This document shows, one piece after another, positions 44,401 to 51,720 of a DNA stretch of 64,000 nt (within the stretch, counting starts at the first letter, position 1; the number at the start of each line of letters is the position of its first letter). Origin of the DNA: Actinokineospora iranica. Its GTDB lineage: Bacteria; Actinomycetota; Actinomycetes; Mycobacteriales; Pseudonocardiaceae. The DNA lies in contig NZ_FMZZ01000006.1 of assembly GCF_900101685.1 (NCBI RefSeq), positions 62,001 through 126,000 of the forward strand. The letters run 5' to 3'. Under the pieces are notes generated by a model. It did no database searches. It saw nothing but the letters and a program-made list of their open reading frames with translations, and had not been told where the DNA came from. The translations under genes were made by a program, and so were the position numbers.

Positions 44401-44758
44401 GCTCACCGGTGAAGACCGCCGCCCGCCGATCCCCGGTCGGATCAAGCCGATCCAGCAACCGCGACCCGGCAAGCCTGCGCAGCCGCGACCGGACCCGGTC
44501 GGCGAGTTGCCGGGCGGCTTTCCGGGTGAAGGTAAGCCCCAGCACCCGCTCCGGCGTGACCAGCCCATTGGCCACCAGCCAGACGACCCGCCCAGCCATG
44601 GTCTCGGTCTTCCCCGCCCCCGCCCCGGCGACAACCAGCGCCGGATCAGGCGGCGCGGCGATGACCTCGGCCTGCTCCCGGGTGGGCGGCGGCAGCCCGA
44701 GTTCCTGGGCAAGCTCGCGCGGACTGACCAGCGCCAGCCCCGGCAGGGGAAGACTCAC
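41438..44758 (-). CDS. adnB: AdnB-type UvrD-like helicase-nuclease (DNA end resection)
   Basis: The protein has 1106 residues. Superfamily I helicase motifs are in order: Walker A GAGAGKTE near residue 40, motif II VLLDEYQDTGHSQR, motif III VGDPAQAIYGWRGA, motif V/VI ILTVHSAKGLEWEIV and ALTRSERTLLVSGH. A C-terminal RecB-type nuclease has FHAWLEKRFG and WTVVDWKTGR. It is the partner of AdnA in the mycobacterial double-strand-break resection motor. The GTG start at 44758 was chosen because the next codons match the family N-terminus; upstream sequence is unlike it. Position matches Rv3201c. Between it and adnA a Uma2-family gene has been added. Confidence 0.9.
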   Translation of the reverse strand: MSLPLPGLALVSPRELAQELGLPPPTREQAEVIAAPPDPALVVAGAGAGKTETMAGRVVWLVANGLVTPERVLGLTFTRKAARQLADRVRSRLRRLAGSRLLDRLDPTGDRRAAVFTGEPTILTYHAYAGRLVAEHGLRLPVEPGARLLSETASWQVAHRVVATWGHDLDTDYVPATVTQYVLALAGELAEHLVDEEALRRHAEAICAAIENAPKAKGQRAEPSQELRKVMVTQRFRVALLPLVAAYADRKRREGALDFGDQMSLAARLAAGHAEVVAGERTRFGAVLLDEYQDTGHSQRVLLRSLFGSSLEYPDAEPMPVTAVGDPAQAIYGWRGASAANLPRFTTDFPRKHGGRRLPATRYGLLTSFRNPPEVLDLANAVSAPLRAFGLEVDELRARDGAPPGDIRLALLSDADTETQWVANQIADRWHAAVEERDKPPTAAVLVRRRADMAELATALRDRGLPVEVVGLGGLLDEPEIRDLVSALRVLIDPLAGTAAARLLTGSRWRIGAADLAALWRRAGSLAGAYSDKPADPSALDALPGEGAEQAGLVDAIDDPGPPEAYSELGYQRVRALGHELTMLRRRLDQPLPELVADVERTMLLDIEATARRGGAGRAHLDKFADVVADYAQASPSASLSALLDYLATAESAEDGLEPGEVEVAEDRVQILTVHSAKGLEWEIVAVPNMVGKVFPSARRGGSWLRTVTELPADLRGDAVDLPKLNLSGAANRKEVEVALTLHTEEFAERGLIEERRLFYVALTRSERTLLVSGHWWGRASSTPAGPSEFLTELADYVTAQEWPAEVLDVWAPEPEEGAENPLATAVKSARWPADPLRDRRSDVATGAALVRAELAALREGDDVADTPDDPDGWVRDTDVLLAERAAASARREQVTLPDQLSVSQLVELAADPEALARRLRRPLPFPPNPVARRGTAFHAWLEKRFGSRALLDLDELPGAADDDAAPDTDLDTLREAFLRSGWADRTPHEVEVPFATEIDGVAVRGRMDAVFLDPDGGWTVVDWKTGRVPEDDRLPALAVQLAAYRLAWAGLSGVPLDKVRAAFHYVRHDTTLRPADLLDADGLRALLRSVPDRSEPERSEPKPVT

Positions 44759-45065
44759 GCCCCCATCACCGACCAGCGGTCCCCCGCACCAAGCCGGACA
44801 ATGCCGACGTCGGTCACCAAGGCTGCTCGCGACGCGGCACAGCCGAGAGCGAGGGCGTGATCGGCAGCCACCCGACCAGCGGGACCGAACGGCAGGAAGG
44901 TCCCGCCAAACACCCGGCCAACGGGACCGCACGCCTCACCCACTGGATCGCGGTCCGATGGCGACGCCCGGAACTCCGCCCGTGCGGGCCGAAGACGGGG
45001 GTCGGGACGCGAGCGCACAGCGGCCAATCTACCTCCCGAGAATTGATCATCTTGCGGTCGTGGGC
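44759..45065. other. 307-bp interval without a convincing gene
   Basis: This lies between the adnB start and the end of the Uma2-family gene. Short open frames exist on both strands but none has a ribosome site, family motif or steady codon bias. It presumably holds the adnB promoter or leader. No strong hairpin or palindrome was seen. A local AT-rich patch, agaattgatcatct (45038-45051), contains TGATCA. Confidence 0.5.
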
Positions 45066-45623
45066 TCAGGTGCCGAGTGTGTCCAGGTCGATGCTCAACG
45101 GGCACGGGTCGGTGACGATCAACTTGTGTTCGGCGCGCTGGGATTCCTCGTAGTGGCCATCCACGAGCGTGTAGACGGTCATGGTGACCGGCAACTCGGG
45201 ATCGACGAGCCAATACTGCGGGATTCCCGCCTCAGCGTAGTCCAACGCCTTTAAGAGGCTATCCATTGTCCGCGAACCTGGAGACAGGATCTCGACCGCG
45301 ACGAACAACGCGTCCGCTTTCACCATCCCCTTTCCTGTCCAGGCGTCGGCTGAGGTGACGCACAGGTCGGGGACGCGCACCACCGGCGGCGTCAACTCCA
45401 GGTCCACGTCGATCTCGCCGTAAACGCGGAGGTCAGACCGCAGTTGTGGGCGGATCTGCGAGTACAGGTCATGCAGCACTGAGGAGTGCGGGGGTATGGG
45501 ACGGGGGCTCACGGTGACTACGCCTCTGCTGAGTTCGTATCGGTGCGAGCGATCCGTCGGCAGCGATGCGACCTGCTGCGCCGTGTAGAGGCGCCGTTCG
45601 TCGTGGGCGGGATTCTTGCTCAT
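45066..45623 (-). CDS. Uma2-family putative endonuclease (DUF820)
   Basis: This 185-residue protein has the Uma2 PD-(D/E)xK core: YELSRGVVTVSPRP near the start, HSSVLHDLYSQI, RVPDLCVTSADAW, then LFVAVEILSPGSRTMDSLLKALDYAEAGIPQYWLVDPE, seen in parts as VAVEILSPGS (catalytic Glu), KALDYAEAGIPQYWLVD. Members are abundant in actinobacteria and cyanobacteria, with uncertain biological role and often mobile. Here it sits inside the adnA-adnB pair on the same strand, 66 bp after adnA. The start is ATG at 45623. Confidence 0.85.
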   Translation of the reverse strand: MSKNPAHDERRLYTAQQVASLPTDRSHRYELSRGVVTVSPRPIPPHSSVLHDLYSQIRPQLRSDLRVYGEIDVDLELTPPVVRVPDLCVTSADAWTGKGMVKADALFVAVEILSPGSRTMDSLLKALDYAEAGIPQYWLVDPELPVTMTVYTLVDGHYEESQRAEHKLIVTDPCPLSIDLDTLGT

Positions 45624-45689
45624 GAGGCCAATCTACTCGCGGAAAAGCGGGAACTGGGGCGCGCGCCAGTCGATCACACGTTCGAGTGG

Positions 45690-48600
45690 TTATTCGGTGA
45701 CTTGGCGGCCGCTGGGGTGCAGTGGACATGCCGTGCGCACGGGACAGCGGGGGCAATCCGGATTCTCGAAAGCGGAATACTCCGGCCCCACCGTCGAGGC
45801 GGCGGCGTCTCGGACGATCTTGAGCCAGTGGTCCGCCGCCTCGCCGCGGACGGGGGACTGGGTGCGTTCGGTCGCGCCGGTTTTCTTGTTCGCCTTGGCG
45901 ACGTACAGCAGGCGGGCGCCGCCGGGCTCGCGGCTCAGGTCCGCGAAGGCGCCGTAGGCGACGGCGAGTTGGTAGACCGCCAACTGGGGGTGCTCCTGGG
46001 CGTCGTTGGCGCTGATGGGGGCCTTGCCGGTCTTGATATCGATGATCACCGGGCGGCCCTCGTTGTCGACCTCAAGGCGGTCCACGCGGCCGCGGACGGT
46101 GATGCCGTCGGGGAGGTCCACCGTGATGTCCTGCTCGACGGCCACCTGGGTGAGTTCGGCGCGGGTGGTGCTCATCCAGGTCAGGAAGGTGTCGACCATG
46201 GCGCGGACGCGCTGGCGCTCGCGGCGGGAGAACCAGGGGGCGCCCGCGTCGACCGCGGCCCACGCGACGTCCAGTTCCCGCATCAGCTCTTCGCGGCTCG
46301 CGCCCGCGGCGGCCGCCTGCGCCAGGGCGTGGACCAGGGTTCCGGTGACGGCGGCCAGTTCGGCCGGGTCTTGGCCGCCGTGGCGTTCGACGACCCAGCG
46401 CAGCGGGCACTTGGCCAGTATTTCCACAGTGGACGGTGACACGCGGACCGGGTCGTCCTTGCCGCGCAGGGGTTCCAGGCTGGACAGCTCGGGCAGGCCG
46501 TACCAGCCGTCCGGGTGCGCGCCGGGGATTCCCGCGGCGGCGAGCCGGGCGAGTTGGCGCGCGGCAAGGCTTCTGCGGGCCGGGTCGGCGGCGCCGTCGC
46601 AGACGACTTGGCGCAGCTCGCCCACCAGGTCGGCCAGGACGAGGGCGCGTTCGGGCTCGGCCATCGGCACGGGGGTGTCCGGCTCGCCGTCGGCGGTTTC
46701 GGCTCCGGCGAGTTCGGCGAGGAACCGCGACGGCTGTTCCTCTTCGCCGCGCACGGCGCTCACCAGGAGCTTGCCGCGCGCGCGGGAAGCGGCGACGAGC
46801 AGCAGCCTGCGTTCCTCGGCCAGCAGCGGCGCGGTGGCCGAAATCTGGTCCGTGCTGTCCACACCGGACAGAACGTCGACCAGCCTTTCGACGCCGAGCA
46901 GCGACCCGCGCAGCCGCAGGTCCGGCCACGCGCCCTCCTGCACGCCCGGCACGGCGACGACTGTCCACTCGCGACCGACGGCGGCGTGCGCGGTGAGCAC
47001 CGCGACCGCGTCGCCATGCGGAGCCGATGGCGCGAGGGTGTCGCCCGCGATGCGGTGGCTGATCAGGTGATCGGCGAAGCCGGCGACGCTTGCGCCGGGC
47101 AGCCGTTCGGCGTACCGCTGCGCGGTGTGGAACAGCGCGACGATGGCGTCGAGGTCGCGGTCGGCCTGCGCGCCGACCGGGCCGCCGCGCGCCGCGACGC
47201 CCACCCAGCGCGCCTCCAGCCCGCTGGCCTGCCAGAGGTCCCAGAGGATCTGCTCGATGCCCGCGTCCTCGGCGATTCCCTTGCGCGCCAACGCGAGCAG
47301 CTTCGACACGCGCCGCACCGGACCCGCCTCGGCGTCGGCGAGCGCGCTGAGCCGGTCTTCGTCCTCGATCACCTCGACCAGCAGGTCGTCGCTGGACTTG
47401 TCGCCGCCGGAGGTCAGCTCCAGCCTGCGCAGCCCGCGCCGCAACCGCCGCAGTGCCAACGGGTCCGCGCCGCCGAGCTGCGAGGACAGCAGCGCCGCCG
47501 CCATCGCCGGGTCGAGCAGCGACGGCACGGCCGCGCAGCGCAGCAGCGCCAGGAACGGCCGCACCGCGGGCTGTTGCGCCAGCGGCAGCTCGTCGCCGGG
47601 CGCGGCCACCGGCACCCCGGCCGCGGCCAAAGCGCGGTGCAGCACGGGAACCGAGCGGGTGGCCGAGCGCACCAGCACGGCCATGTCCGCCCACGGCACG
47701 CCGTCGATCAGGTGCGCGCGCCGCAGCTGGTTGGCCACCCAGCTCGCCTCGGCCGCGGCGGACGGGTGCAGCCGCACGGTGACCGTGCCGCCCTGGTCGC
47801 GGCCCTTGTCGACGCGCCGCGGCCCGCCGCCGGGCAGCCGCGCGGCCAGGTGCGACACGGCTTTGCGGACGGCGGGGGCCATCCGGTGCCCGGTGCGCAG
47901 CACGACCGTGCCCGCGGCGGGGTCGGCGTCGCGCAGCAGCCGGGGATCGGCGCCGCGGAAGGAGAACACGGCCTGGTCGGGGTCGCCCGCGAGCACGAAC
48001 TCCTTGGCCGCGCGGCCGAGCGCGCTCAGCAGCCGGTATTGCAGCGGGTCGAGGTGCTGGGCGTCGTCGACGAGCAGGTAGCGGACGCGGGCGCGCTCGG
48101 CGGCGAGCAGTTCGTCGTCGGTCTGGAACGCCAGCAGGGCGCTCGCCACCAGTTCGGCCGCGTCGAGGGCGGGGGCGCTGGTGTGCGCGACGGCGCTGTC
48201 GGAGGTGCCGAGCAGCAGCGTGACCTGTTCGTACTGGCGGCCGAACCGGCCAGCGGCGACCCACTCGTCGCGGCCGCGCGCCTCGCCGAGCTCGATGAGG
48301 TCTTCCGGCCCCAGGCCGCGTTCGGCCGCGCGCAGGATCAGGTCGCGCAGTTCCTCGGCGAACCCTGGCACGCCCAGCGCGGGCCGCAGCCGTTCCGGCC
48401 AGTGCTTCGCGCCGAAGGAGATGTCGCCTTCGATGAGTTCGCGGATGACCGCGTCCTGGTCGGGCCCGGACAGCAGCCGGGGGCCGGGGCCGCCGTGCAG
48501 CATCGCCTGGATGCGCAGGACGGCGAAGGCGTAAGAGTGGACCGTGCGCACAAGAGGCTCACGGACAGTGCGAAGAGGGCCGTCGCTGGTGTGATCGGTG

Positions 48601-48878
48601 AGCAGTGCGGTAATGCGTCCACGCAGGTCGCTAGCGGCGCGACGGTTAGCGGTAAGAACCAGCAACTGCTCCGGTTCCACGCCGCCGCGCAGAATGCGGT
48701 CTGCCGCCACCTCGGCCAGCAGGGTGGTCTTACCGGTGCCCGGACCACCCAAGACCCGGACGAACCCGTCGGCCCCGGCGAGGACCCGCCGCGCGTCCTC
48801 GTCCCACCGGGTGGTGCGGTTGGGCGCCGCAGGTCGGCGGACGAGCTGCGGCGCGATCGGGGACTTCCCGGCGGCCAT
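45690..48878 (-). CDS. adnA: AdnA-type helicase-nuclease with 4Fe-4S nuclease domain
   Basis: The protein has 1062 residues. It has Walker A VLGGPGTGKTTLL near residue 45, YLLVDDAQHLDPLQ as motif II, LAGDPDQAVFSFRGAD as motif III and VLTAHAAVGREWTVVAVPGV as motif V. The C-terminal RecB-like nuclease has VIIDIKTGKAP. Four cysteines suit a 4Fe-4S cluster: one in LAKCPLRWVVERH before the nuclease core, and three in CPRCPVRTAC near the C-terminus. Together with AdnB it processes double-strand breaks. It corresponds to Rv3202c. The start is ATG at 48878; the hydrolase gene diverges 76 bp away. Confidence 0.9.
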   Translation of the reverse strand: MAAGKSPIAPQLVRRPAAPNRTTRWDEDARRVLAGADGFVRVLGGPGTGKTTLLAEVAADRILRGGVEPEQLLVLTANRRAASDLRGRITALLTDHTSDGPLRTVREPLVRTVHSYAFAVLRIQAMLHGGPGPRLLSGPDQDAVIRELIEGDISFGAKHWPERLRPALGVPGFAEELRDLILRAAERGLGPEDLIELGEARGRDEWVAAGRFGRQYEQVTLLLGTSDSAVAHTSAPALDAAELVASALLAFQTDDELLAAERARVRYLLVDDAQHLDPLQYRLLSALGRAAKEFVLAGDPDQAVFSFRGADPRLLRDADPAAGTVVLRTGHRMAPAVRKAVSHLAARLPGGGPRRVDKGRDQGGTVTVRLHPSAAAEASWVANQLRRAHLIDGVPWADMAVLVRSATRSVPVLHRALAAAGVPVAAPGDELPLAQQPAVRPFLALLRCAAVPSLLDPAMAAALLSSQLGGADPLALRRLRRGLRRLELTSGGDKSSDDLLVEVIEDEDRLSALADAEAGPVRRVSKLLALARKGIAEDAGIEQILWDLWQASGLEARWVGVAARGGPVGAQADRDLDAIVALFHTAQRYAERLPGASVAGFADHLISHRIAGDTLAPSAPHGDAVAVLTAHAAVGREWTVVAVPGVQEGAWPDLRLRGSLLGVERLVDVLSGVDSTDQISATAPLLAEERRLLLVAASRARGKLLVSAVRGEEEQPSRFLAELAGAETADGEPDTPVPMAEPERALVLADLVGELRQVVCDGAADPARRSLAARQLARLAAAGIPGAHPDGWYGLPELSSLEPLRGKDDPVRVSPSTVEILAKCPLRWVVERHGGQDPAELAAVTGTLVHALAQAAAAGASREELMRELDVAWAAVDAGAPWFSRRERQRVRAMVDTFLTWMSTTRAELTQVAVEQDITVDLPDGITVRGRVDRLEVDNEGRPVIIDIKTGKAPISANDAQEHPQLAVYQLAVAYGAFADLSREPGGARLLYVAKANKKTGATERTQSPVRGEAADHWLKIVRDAAASTVGPEYSAFENPDCPRCPVRTACPLHPSGRQVTE

Positions 48879-48954
48879 CCCGGGATTGGACCACGCCCGC
48901 CGCCCGCCGCCGGACGCGGCACGCCCAAGCGCCGGGGATGGAATGATCCGGCCT

Positions 48955-49725
48955 ATGGCCGACCCACTCCACGTGCGCGTCTTCGGACCCGACGACGCGC
49001 GGCCCCTGCTCGCACTGCATGGCGTGACCGGTCACGGCGCGCGCTTCCGACGGCTCGCCGAGAGCGGGCTGTCCGGCTTCCGGGTGATCGCCCCGGACCT
49101 GCGCGGCTGCGGCGACTCGCCCCGCCTGCCGCCCTGGACGCTGGAGCAGCACGCGGCCGACCTGCTGGCGGTGCTCGACGCGCACCGGCTCGACGCCGTG
49201 CCGGTGGTCGGGCACTCCTACGGCGGCCTGATCGCCCTGCACCTGGCCCGGCTCGCGCCGCAGCGGGTGCGGCGGCTGGTGCTGCTCGACCCGGCGGTGA
49301 GCGTGCGCGCCAAGGACGCGCTGGCCTGGGCGGAAGCGCCCGCCAAGGTGGCCGCGACCCGCGCGGAGGCGGTCGCGGCGCAGCGCGCGGACTGGCCGGA
49401 CGTGGTGGCCGACGACGTCATCGATGAGGAGGTGGACGCGGCCTGGGCCGAGTCCGACGGGCAGTGGCGGCCCAAGTTCAGCCGCGCCGCCAACGCCACG
49501 GCGTGGAGCGAGATGTGCCGGGCGACGCCGCTGCCGCCGCCGGGCACGCCGACGCTGCTCGTGCGGGCGCTGCGGGAGGCGTTCGTCGGGCCGGAGTTCA
49601 TCCAGGCGTGCGAGTCGACGCTGGCCGACGAGTTCACCCTGGTCGGCCTCGACAACGGGCACATGGTGTACCTGGAGGACCCGGACCGGATCGGCGCGCT
49701 GGTGACCGACTTCGCGGGGGCGTAG
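48955..49725 (+). CDS. Alpha/beta hydrolase (LipV-like)
   Basis: This 256-residue hydrolase has LLALHGVTGHGARFRRLAE (oxyanion region), PDLRGCGDSPRLPPWTLEQHAADL, the nucleophile elbow VVGHSYGGLIALHLARLAP (Ser near residue 88) and a final His in GLDNGHMVYLEDPD. It resembles Rv3203 (LipV) in place and pattern. The substrate is not known. The start is ATG at 48955. It is 3 bp from the alkyltransferase-like gene, so they are one operon. Confidence 0.88.
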   Translation: MADPLHVRVFGPDDARPLLALHGVTGHGARFRRLAESGLSGFRVIAPDLRGCGDSPRLPPWTLEQHAADLLAVLDAHRLDAVPVVGHSYGGLIALHLARLAPQRVRRLVLLDPAVSVRAKDALAWAEAPAKVAATRAEAVAAQRADWPDVVADDVIDEEVDAAWAESDGQWRPKFSRAANATAWSEMCRATPLPPPGTPTLLVRALREAFVGPEFIQACESTLADEFTLVGLDNGHMVYLEDPDRIGALVTDFAGA

Positions 49726-49728
49726 CCG

Positions 49729-50064
49729 GTGGACGAGGAACTGCACGAGCGGGTGCGGGCCGCGATCAGGTCGATCCCGGAAGGCCGGGTCGCGACCTAC
49801 GGGGACATCGCCGACCTCACCCGGGCGCCGTCGCCCCGCCTGGTCGGCCGGATCCTGTCCGAGGACGGGCACGATCTGCCCTGGCACCGCGTCCTGCGGG
49901 CGAACGGCACGCCCGCGCCGCATCTGGCGCGGGAGCAGCTGGAGCGGCTGCGCGCCGAGGGCGTCCTGGCGGACGGCGAGAAGGTCGATCTGCGGGCTTA
50001 CCGGTGGGCCGACCGGTGGGCTGACGCCGTGCGGCCGCCGGAGCCGGGCCTGTTCGACGGCTGA
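49729..50064 (+). CDS. Alkyltransferase-like (ATL) DNA repair protein, active-site Cys replaced by Trp
   Basis: These 111 residues match the O6-alkylguanine transferase DNA-binding fold: RVRAAIRSIPEGRVATYGDIAD, the arginine-finger region SPRLVGRIL, and the position of PCHR reads PWHRVLRANG. Trp in place of the acceptor Cys is the mark of ATL proteins, which bind alkylated guanine without repairing it and hand it to nucleotide excision repair. The position matches Rv3204. The start is GTG at 49729. A strong hairpin follows at 50072. Confidence 0.9.
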   Translation: MDEELHERVRAAIRSIPEGRVATYGDIADLTRAPSPRLVGRILSEDGHDLPWHRVLRANGTPAPHLAREQLERLRAEGVLADGEKVDLRAYRWADRWADAVRPPEPGLFDG

Positions 50065-50071
50065 GCCGAAA

Positions 50072-50104
50072 GTGGCGGCCGACTCCGGCGGAGTCGGCCG
50101 CCAC
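50072..50104. terminator. Hairpin terminator after the ATL gene
   Basis: A perfect 15-bp stem (GTGGCGGCCGACTCC with its complement) and a 3-base loop lie 7 bp after the stop at 50064. The small gene at 50124-50315 converges on it, so it can serve both strands. Confidence 0.8.
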
Positions 50105-50123
50105 AGACCAGATCAGCGGTGAG

Positions 50124-50315
50124 TCAGGGGCGTTTGCCCGCGGCCGGGTCCAGGCCCAGCATCTCCAGCAGGCGCAGGCAGTCGGCGGCGTCCGCGGCGT
50201 GGTCGGCGACCGTGCGGGCCGCCTTGCTGCACTGCTCGGCGTTGTGCAGCGACTCGATCTCGCGGGCCGCGGCGATTCGACCGGTGGTGGGAGCGGCCTC
50301 GTGGGCAAGCGTCAT
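50124..50315 (-). CDS. Small hypothetical protein (63 aa)
   Basis: The ATG at 50315 has aggaagg at 6-12 bp upstream, a strong ribosome site. The product is soluble, helical, with two cysteines (AEQCSKAARTV and AADCLRLLEMLGL), and ends AAGKRP. I do not recognise it, and no metal motif is complete. It stands alone, flanked by the ATL terminator and an upstream region (50316-50495) with two palindromes that may be its promoter controls. Confidence 0.65.
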   Translation of the reverse strand: MTLAHEAAPTTGRIAAAREIESLHNAEQCSKAARTVADHAADAADCLRLLEMLGLDPAAGKRP

Positions 50316-50391
50316 GAAGCACCTTCCTAGGGGCGGCCGCCGGTGGAAGAGCATCGGTCGCTCACGAGATTTCCCACAGCGGGCCTACCGG

Positions 50392-50406
50392 GAGTGATAT
50401 TCACTC
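50392..50406. promoter_or_regulatory. 15-bp palindrome upstream of the 63-aa gene
   Basis: GAGTGATATTCACTC is a perfect palindrome with a 3-base centre, 77 bp upstream of the small gene start. A second inverted repeat, CCTAG-GTCA-CTAGG, is at 50453-50466. These look like binding sites for a dimeric regulator; which one is unknown. Confidence 0.5.
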
Positions 50407-50495
50407 TTTCAGCCCAATCCGGGTACCGCAAGACTCCTTATGGATGCGATCTCCTAGGTCACTAGGGGGTCACTGACCGCAACCACCGGCCTCGA

Positions 50496-50936
50496 TCATC
50501 CACTGTGGACAGACGAGACGTGGGCCGTGATGTCGTCGAAGGCCTCCAGCCAGCCATCGCGGTGATCGTCGCGTGTGGACTCGTCGGCGAAGGGCCCCTG
50601 CCGGAAGGTCATCAGGGTCTTGCCGTCCTGGTCCTCGAAGTCGATGGTCACCAGGGTCGCCAGCGCGTCTTCCGCTTCCCAGGTGAAGGTGAACGCGAGC
50701 TTCTCCGGGGGCTGCAGGACGCGGAACTCCCCATGGGACCAGTGTTCCCTGCCGTCCGGGGAGACCATGCAGTGCCGCCACTTGCCGCCTTCGGTGGCGT
50801 CGAGGTCGATCGAGGACGCGTGGAAGTCCTTGGGACCCCACCATTTCGCGAGGTGGGCCGGGTCGGTCCAGACGTCGTAGAGCAGGGCGGGCGGGGCGTC
50901 GAAGACGCGGGTGATGGTCAAGCTGGGCTCAGTCAT
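50496..50936 (-). CDS. SRPBCC/AHSA1-domain protein
   Basis: This 146-residue protein has the START-like AHSA1 pattern: ITRVFDAPPALLYDVWTDPAHLAKWWGP at the start and the GGKWRHCMVSPDG strand, LAFTFTWE, and a C-terminal helix with DGWLEAFDDI. Such proteins bind hydrophobic ligands and often pair with an ArsR-type regulator, as here. The gene overlaps the regulator by 8 bp and is co-transcribed with it. The start is ATG at 50936. The ligand is unknown. Confidence 0.9.
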   Translation of the reverse strand: MTEPSLTITRVFDAPPALLYDVWTDPAHLAKWWGPKDFHASSIDLDATEGGKWRHCMVSPDGREHWSHGEFRVLQPPEKLAFTFTWEAEDALATLVTIDFEDQDGKTLMTFRQGPFADESTRDDHRDGWLEAFDDITAHVSSVHSG

Positions 50937-51267
50937 CGGTTTTTCCTTTCCGCAGGTCGGACAGGTGCTCGTCGAGCCGGTCGAAGCTGGCCTCCCAGAA
51001 CACGCGGTAGCGGTCGAGCCAGCGGGCCGCGTCGGCCAGCGGGTCGGCGTGCAGCCTGCACGGCCGGTACTGCGCGTCGCGGCCGCGGGTGATCAGGCCC
51101 GCGCGTTCGAGCACCTTCAGGTGCTTGGAGACCGCGGGCAGGCTCATCGCGAACGGCGCGGCCAGGTCGTTGACCGTGGCCTCGCCGCCCGCCAGCCGGG
51201 CCAGGATCGCGCGCCGGGTCGGGTCGGCCAGGGCGGCGAACACGGTGCTCAAGGAGTCGCTCATCAT
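50929..51267 (-). CDS. ArsR-family repressor paired with the SRPBCC gene
   Basis: This 112-residue winged-helix protein has LADPTRRAILARLAGGEATVNDLAAPFAMSLPAVSKHLKVLERAGLI, seen as helix pairs ADPTRRAILARLAGG and SLPAVSKHLKVLE, and a wing RDAQYRPCRLH. It lacks the metal-site cysteines of the CmtR/SmtB class, so it senses something else. It belongs to the ArsR subgroup always found with AHSA1 proteins. Tandem ATG codons at 51267 and 51264 are candidate starts; with the operator at 51270-51295 just upstream and no clear ribosome site, translation may be leaderless. Confidence 0.88.
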   Translation of the reverse strand: MMSDSLSTVFAALADPTRRAILARLAGGEATVNDLAAPFAMSLPAVSKHLKVLERAGLITRGRDAQYRPCRLHADPLADAARWLDRYRVFWEASFDRLDEHLSDLRKGKTDD

Positions 51268-51269
51268 CA

Positions 51270-51295
51270 ACCATTCGGTTAATTAACTGACTGGT
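51270..51295. promoter_or_regulatory. Palindromic operator at the ArsR gene start
   Basis: The 26-bp sequence is ACCA-N4-GTTAATTAAC-N4-TGGT, a perfect nested palindrome in an otherwise GC-rich region, touching the start codons. It is very likely the repressor's own binding site. Confidence 0.7.
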
Positions 51296-51332
51296 TTAAT
51301 GTAGGCCCGGAGTCGTCCCGCGTCAAGGGGAA

Positions 51333-51356
51333 AGCCCCGGCACGGCGGCCGGGGCT
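51333..51356 (-). terminator. Hairpin terminator after the TPR/pirin operon
   Basis: AGCCCCGGC and GCCGGGGCT form a 9-bp stem with a 6-base loop, 4 bp beyond the stop of the TPR gene (51361). It also separates that operon from the ArsR promoter. Confidence 0.7.
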
Positions 51357-51360
51357 CGGG

Positions 51361-51720
51361 TCAGGAGAGGCGCGCGCGGCAGGCGGCCAGCGCCGCGTCG
51401 GCGTCCGGGTCCGCGGTCATCGCGGCCGCGAGCCGCAGGTGCGGCAGCGCTTCGGCGTGCCTGCTCTGCCGGGTCAGCGACCGGCCCAGCAGCGTGCGCG
51501 CGTAGGCGTCGGACGGGTCCAGCTCCACCAGCCGCCGCGCCACCTCCTCGGCGGGGCCGAGAGCGGCGGACTGGAAGTGGGCCAACGCCAACTCGGTCAA
51601 CACCGCGCGCGAGTCCGGCGCGGCGTCGGCCGCGGCCCGCAAATAGCGGGCCGCGGTGGCGGGGTCGCCGCTCGCGCGGAACAGACGGCCCCGGTCGAGC
51701 AGGGTGGTGACATCGGTCAT
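51361..51720 (-). CDS. Tetratricopeptide-repeat protein
   Basis: The 119 residues form about three TPR units: FRASGDPATAARYLRAAADAAP, LTELALAHFQSAALGPAEEVARRLVELDP and ARTLLGRSLTRQSRHAEALPHLRLAA. It has no signal or membrane segment, so it is a cytoplasmic adaptor. The ATG at 51720 overlaps the pirin stop (ATGA), so it is co-translated with it. A partner cannot be named. Confidence 0.85.
   Translation of the reverse strand: MTDVTTLLDRGRLFRASGDPATAARYLRAAADAAPDSRAVLTELALAHFQSAALGPAEEVARRLVELDPSDAYARTLLGRSLTRQSRHAEALPHLRLAAAMTADPDADAALAACRARLS

Noticed and set aside
44814-45050. 78-codon minus-strand frame before adnB
   Set aside because: No ribosome site, no motif and unsteady codon bias; treated as non-coding.
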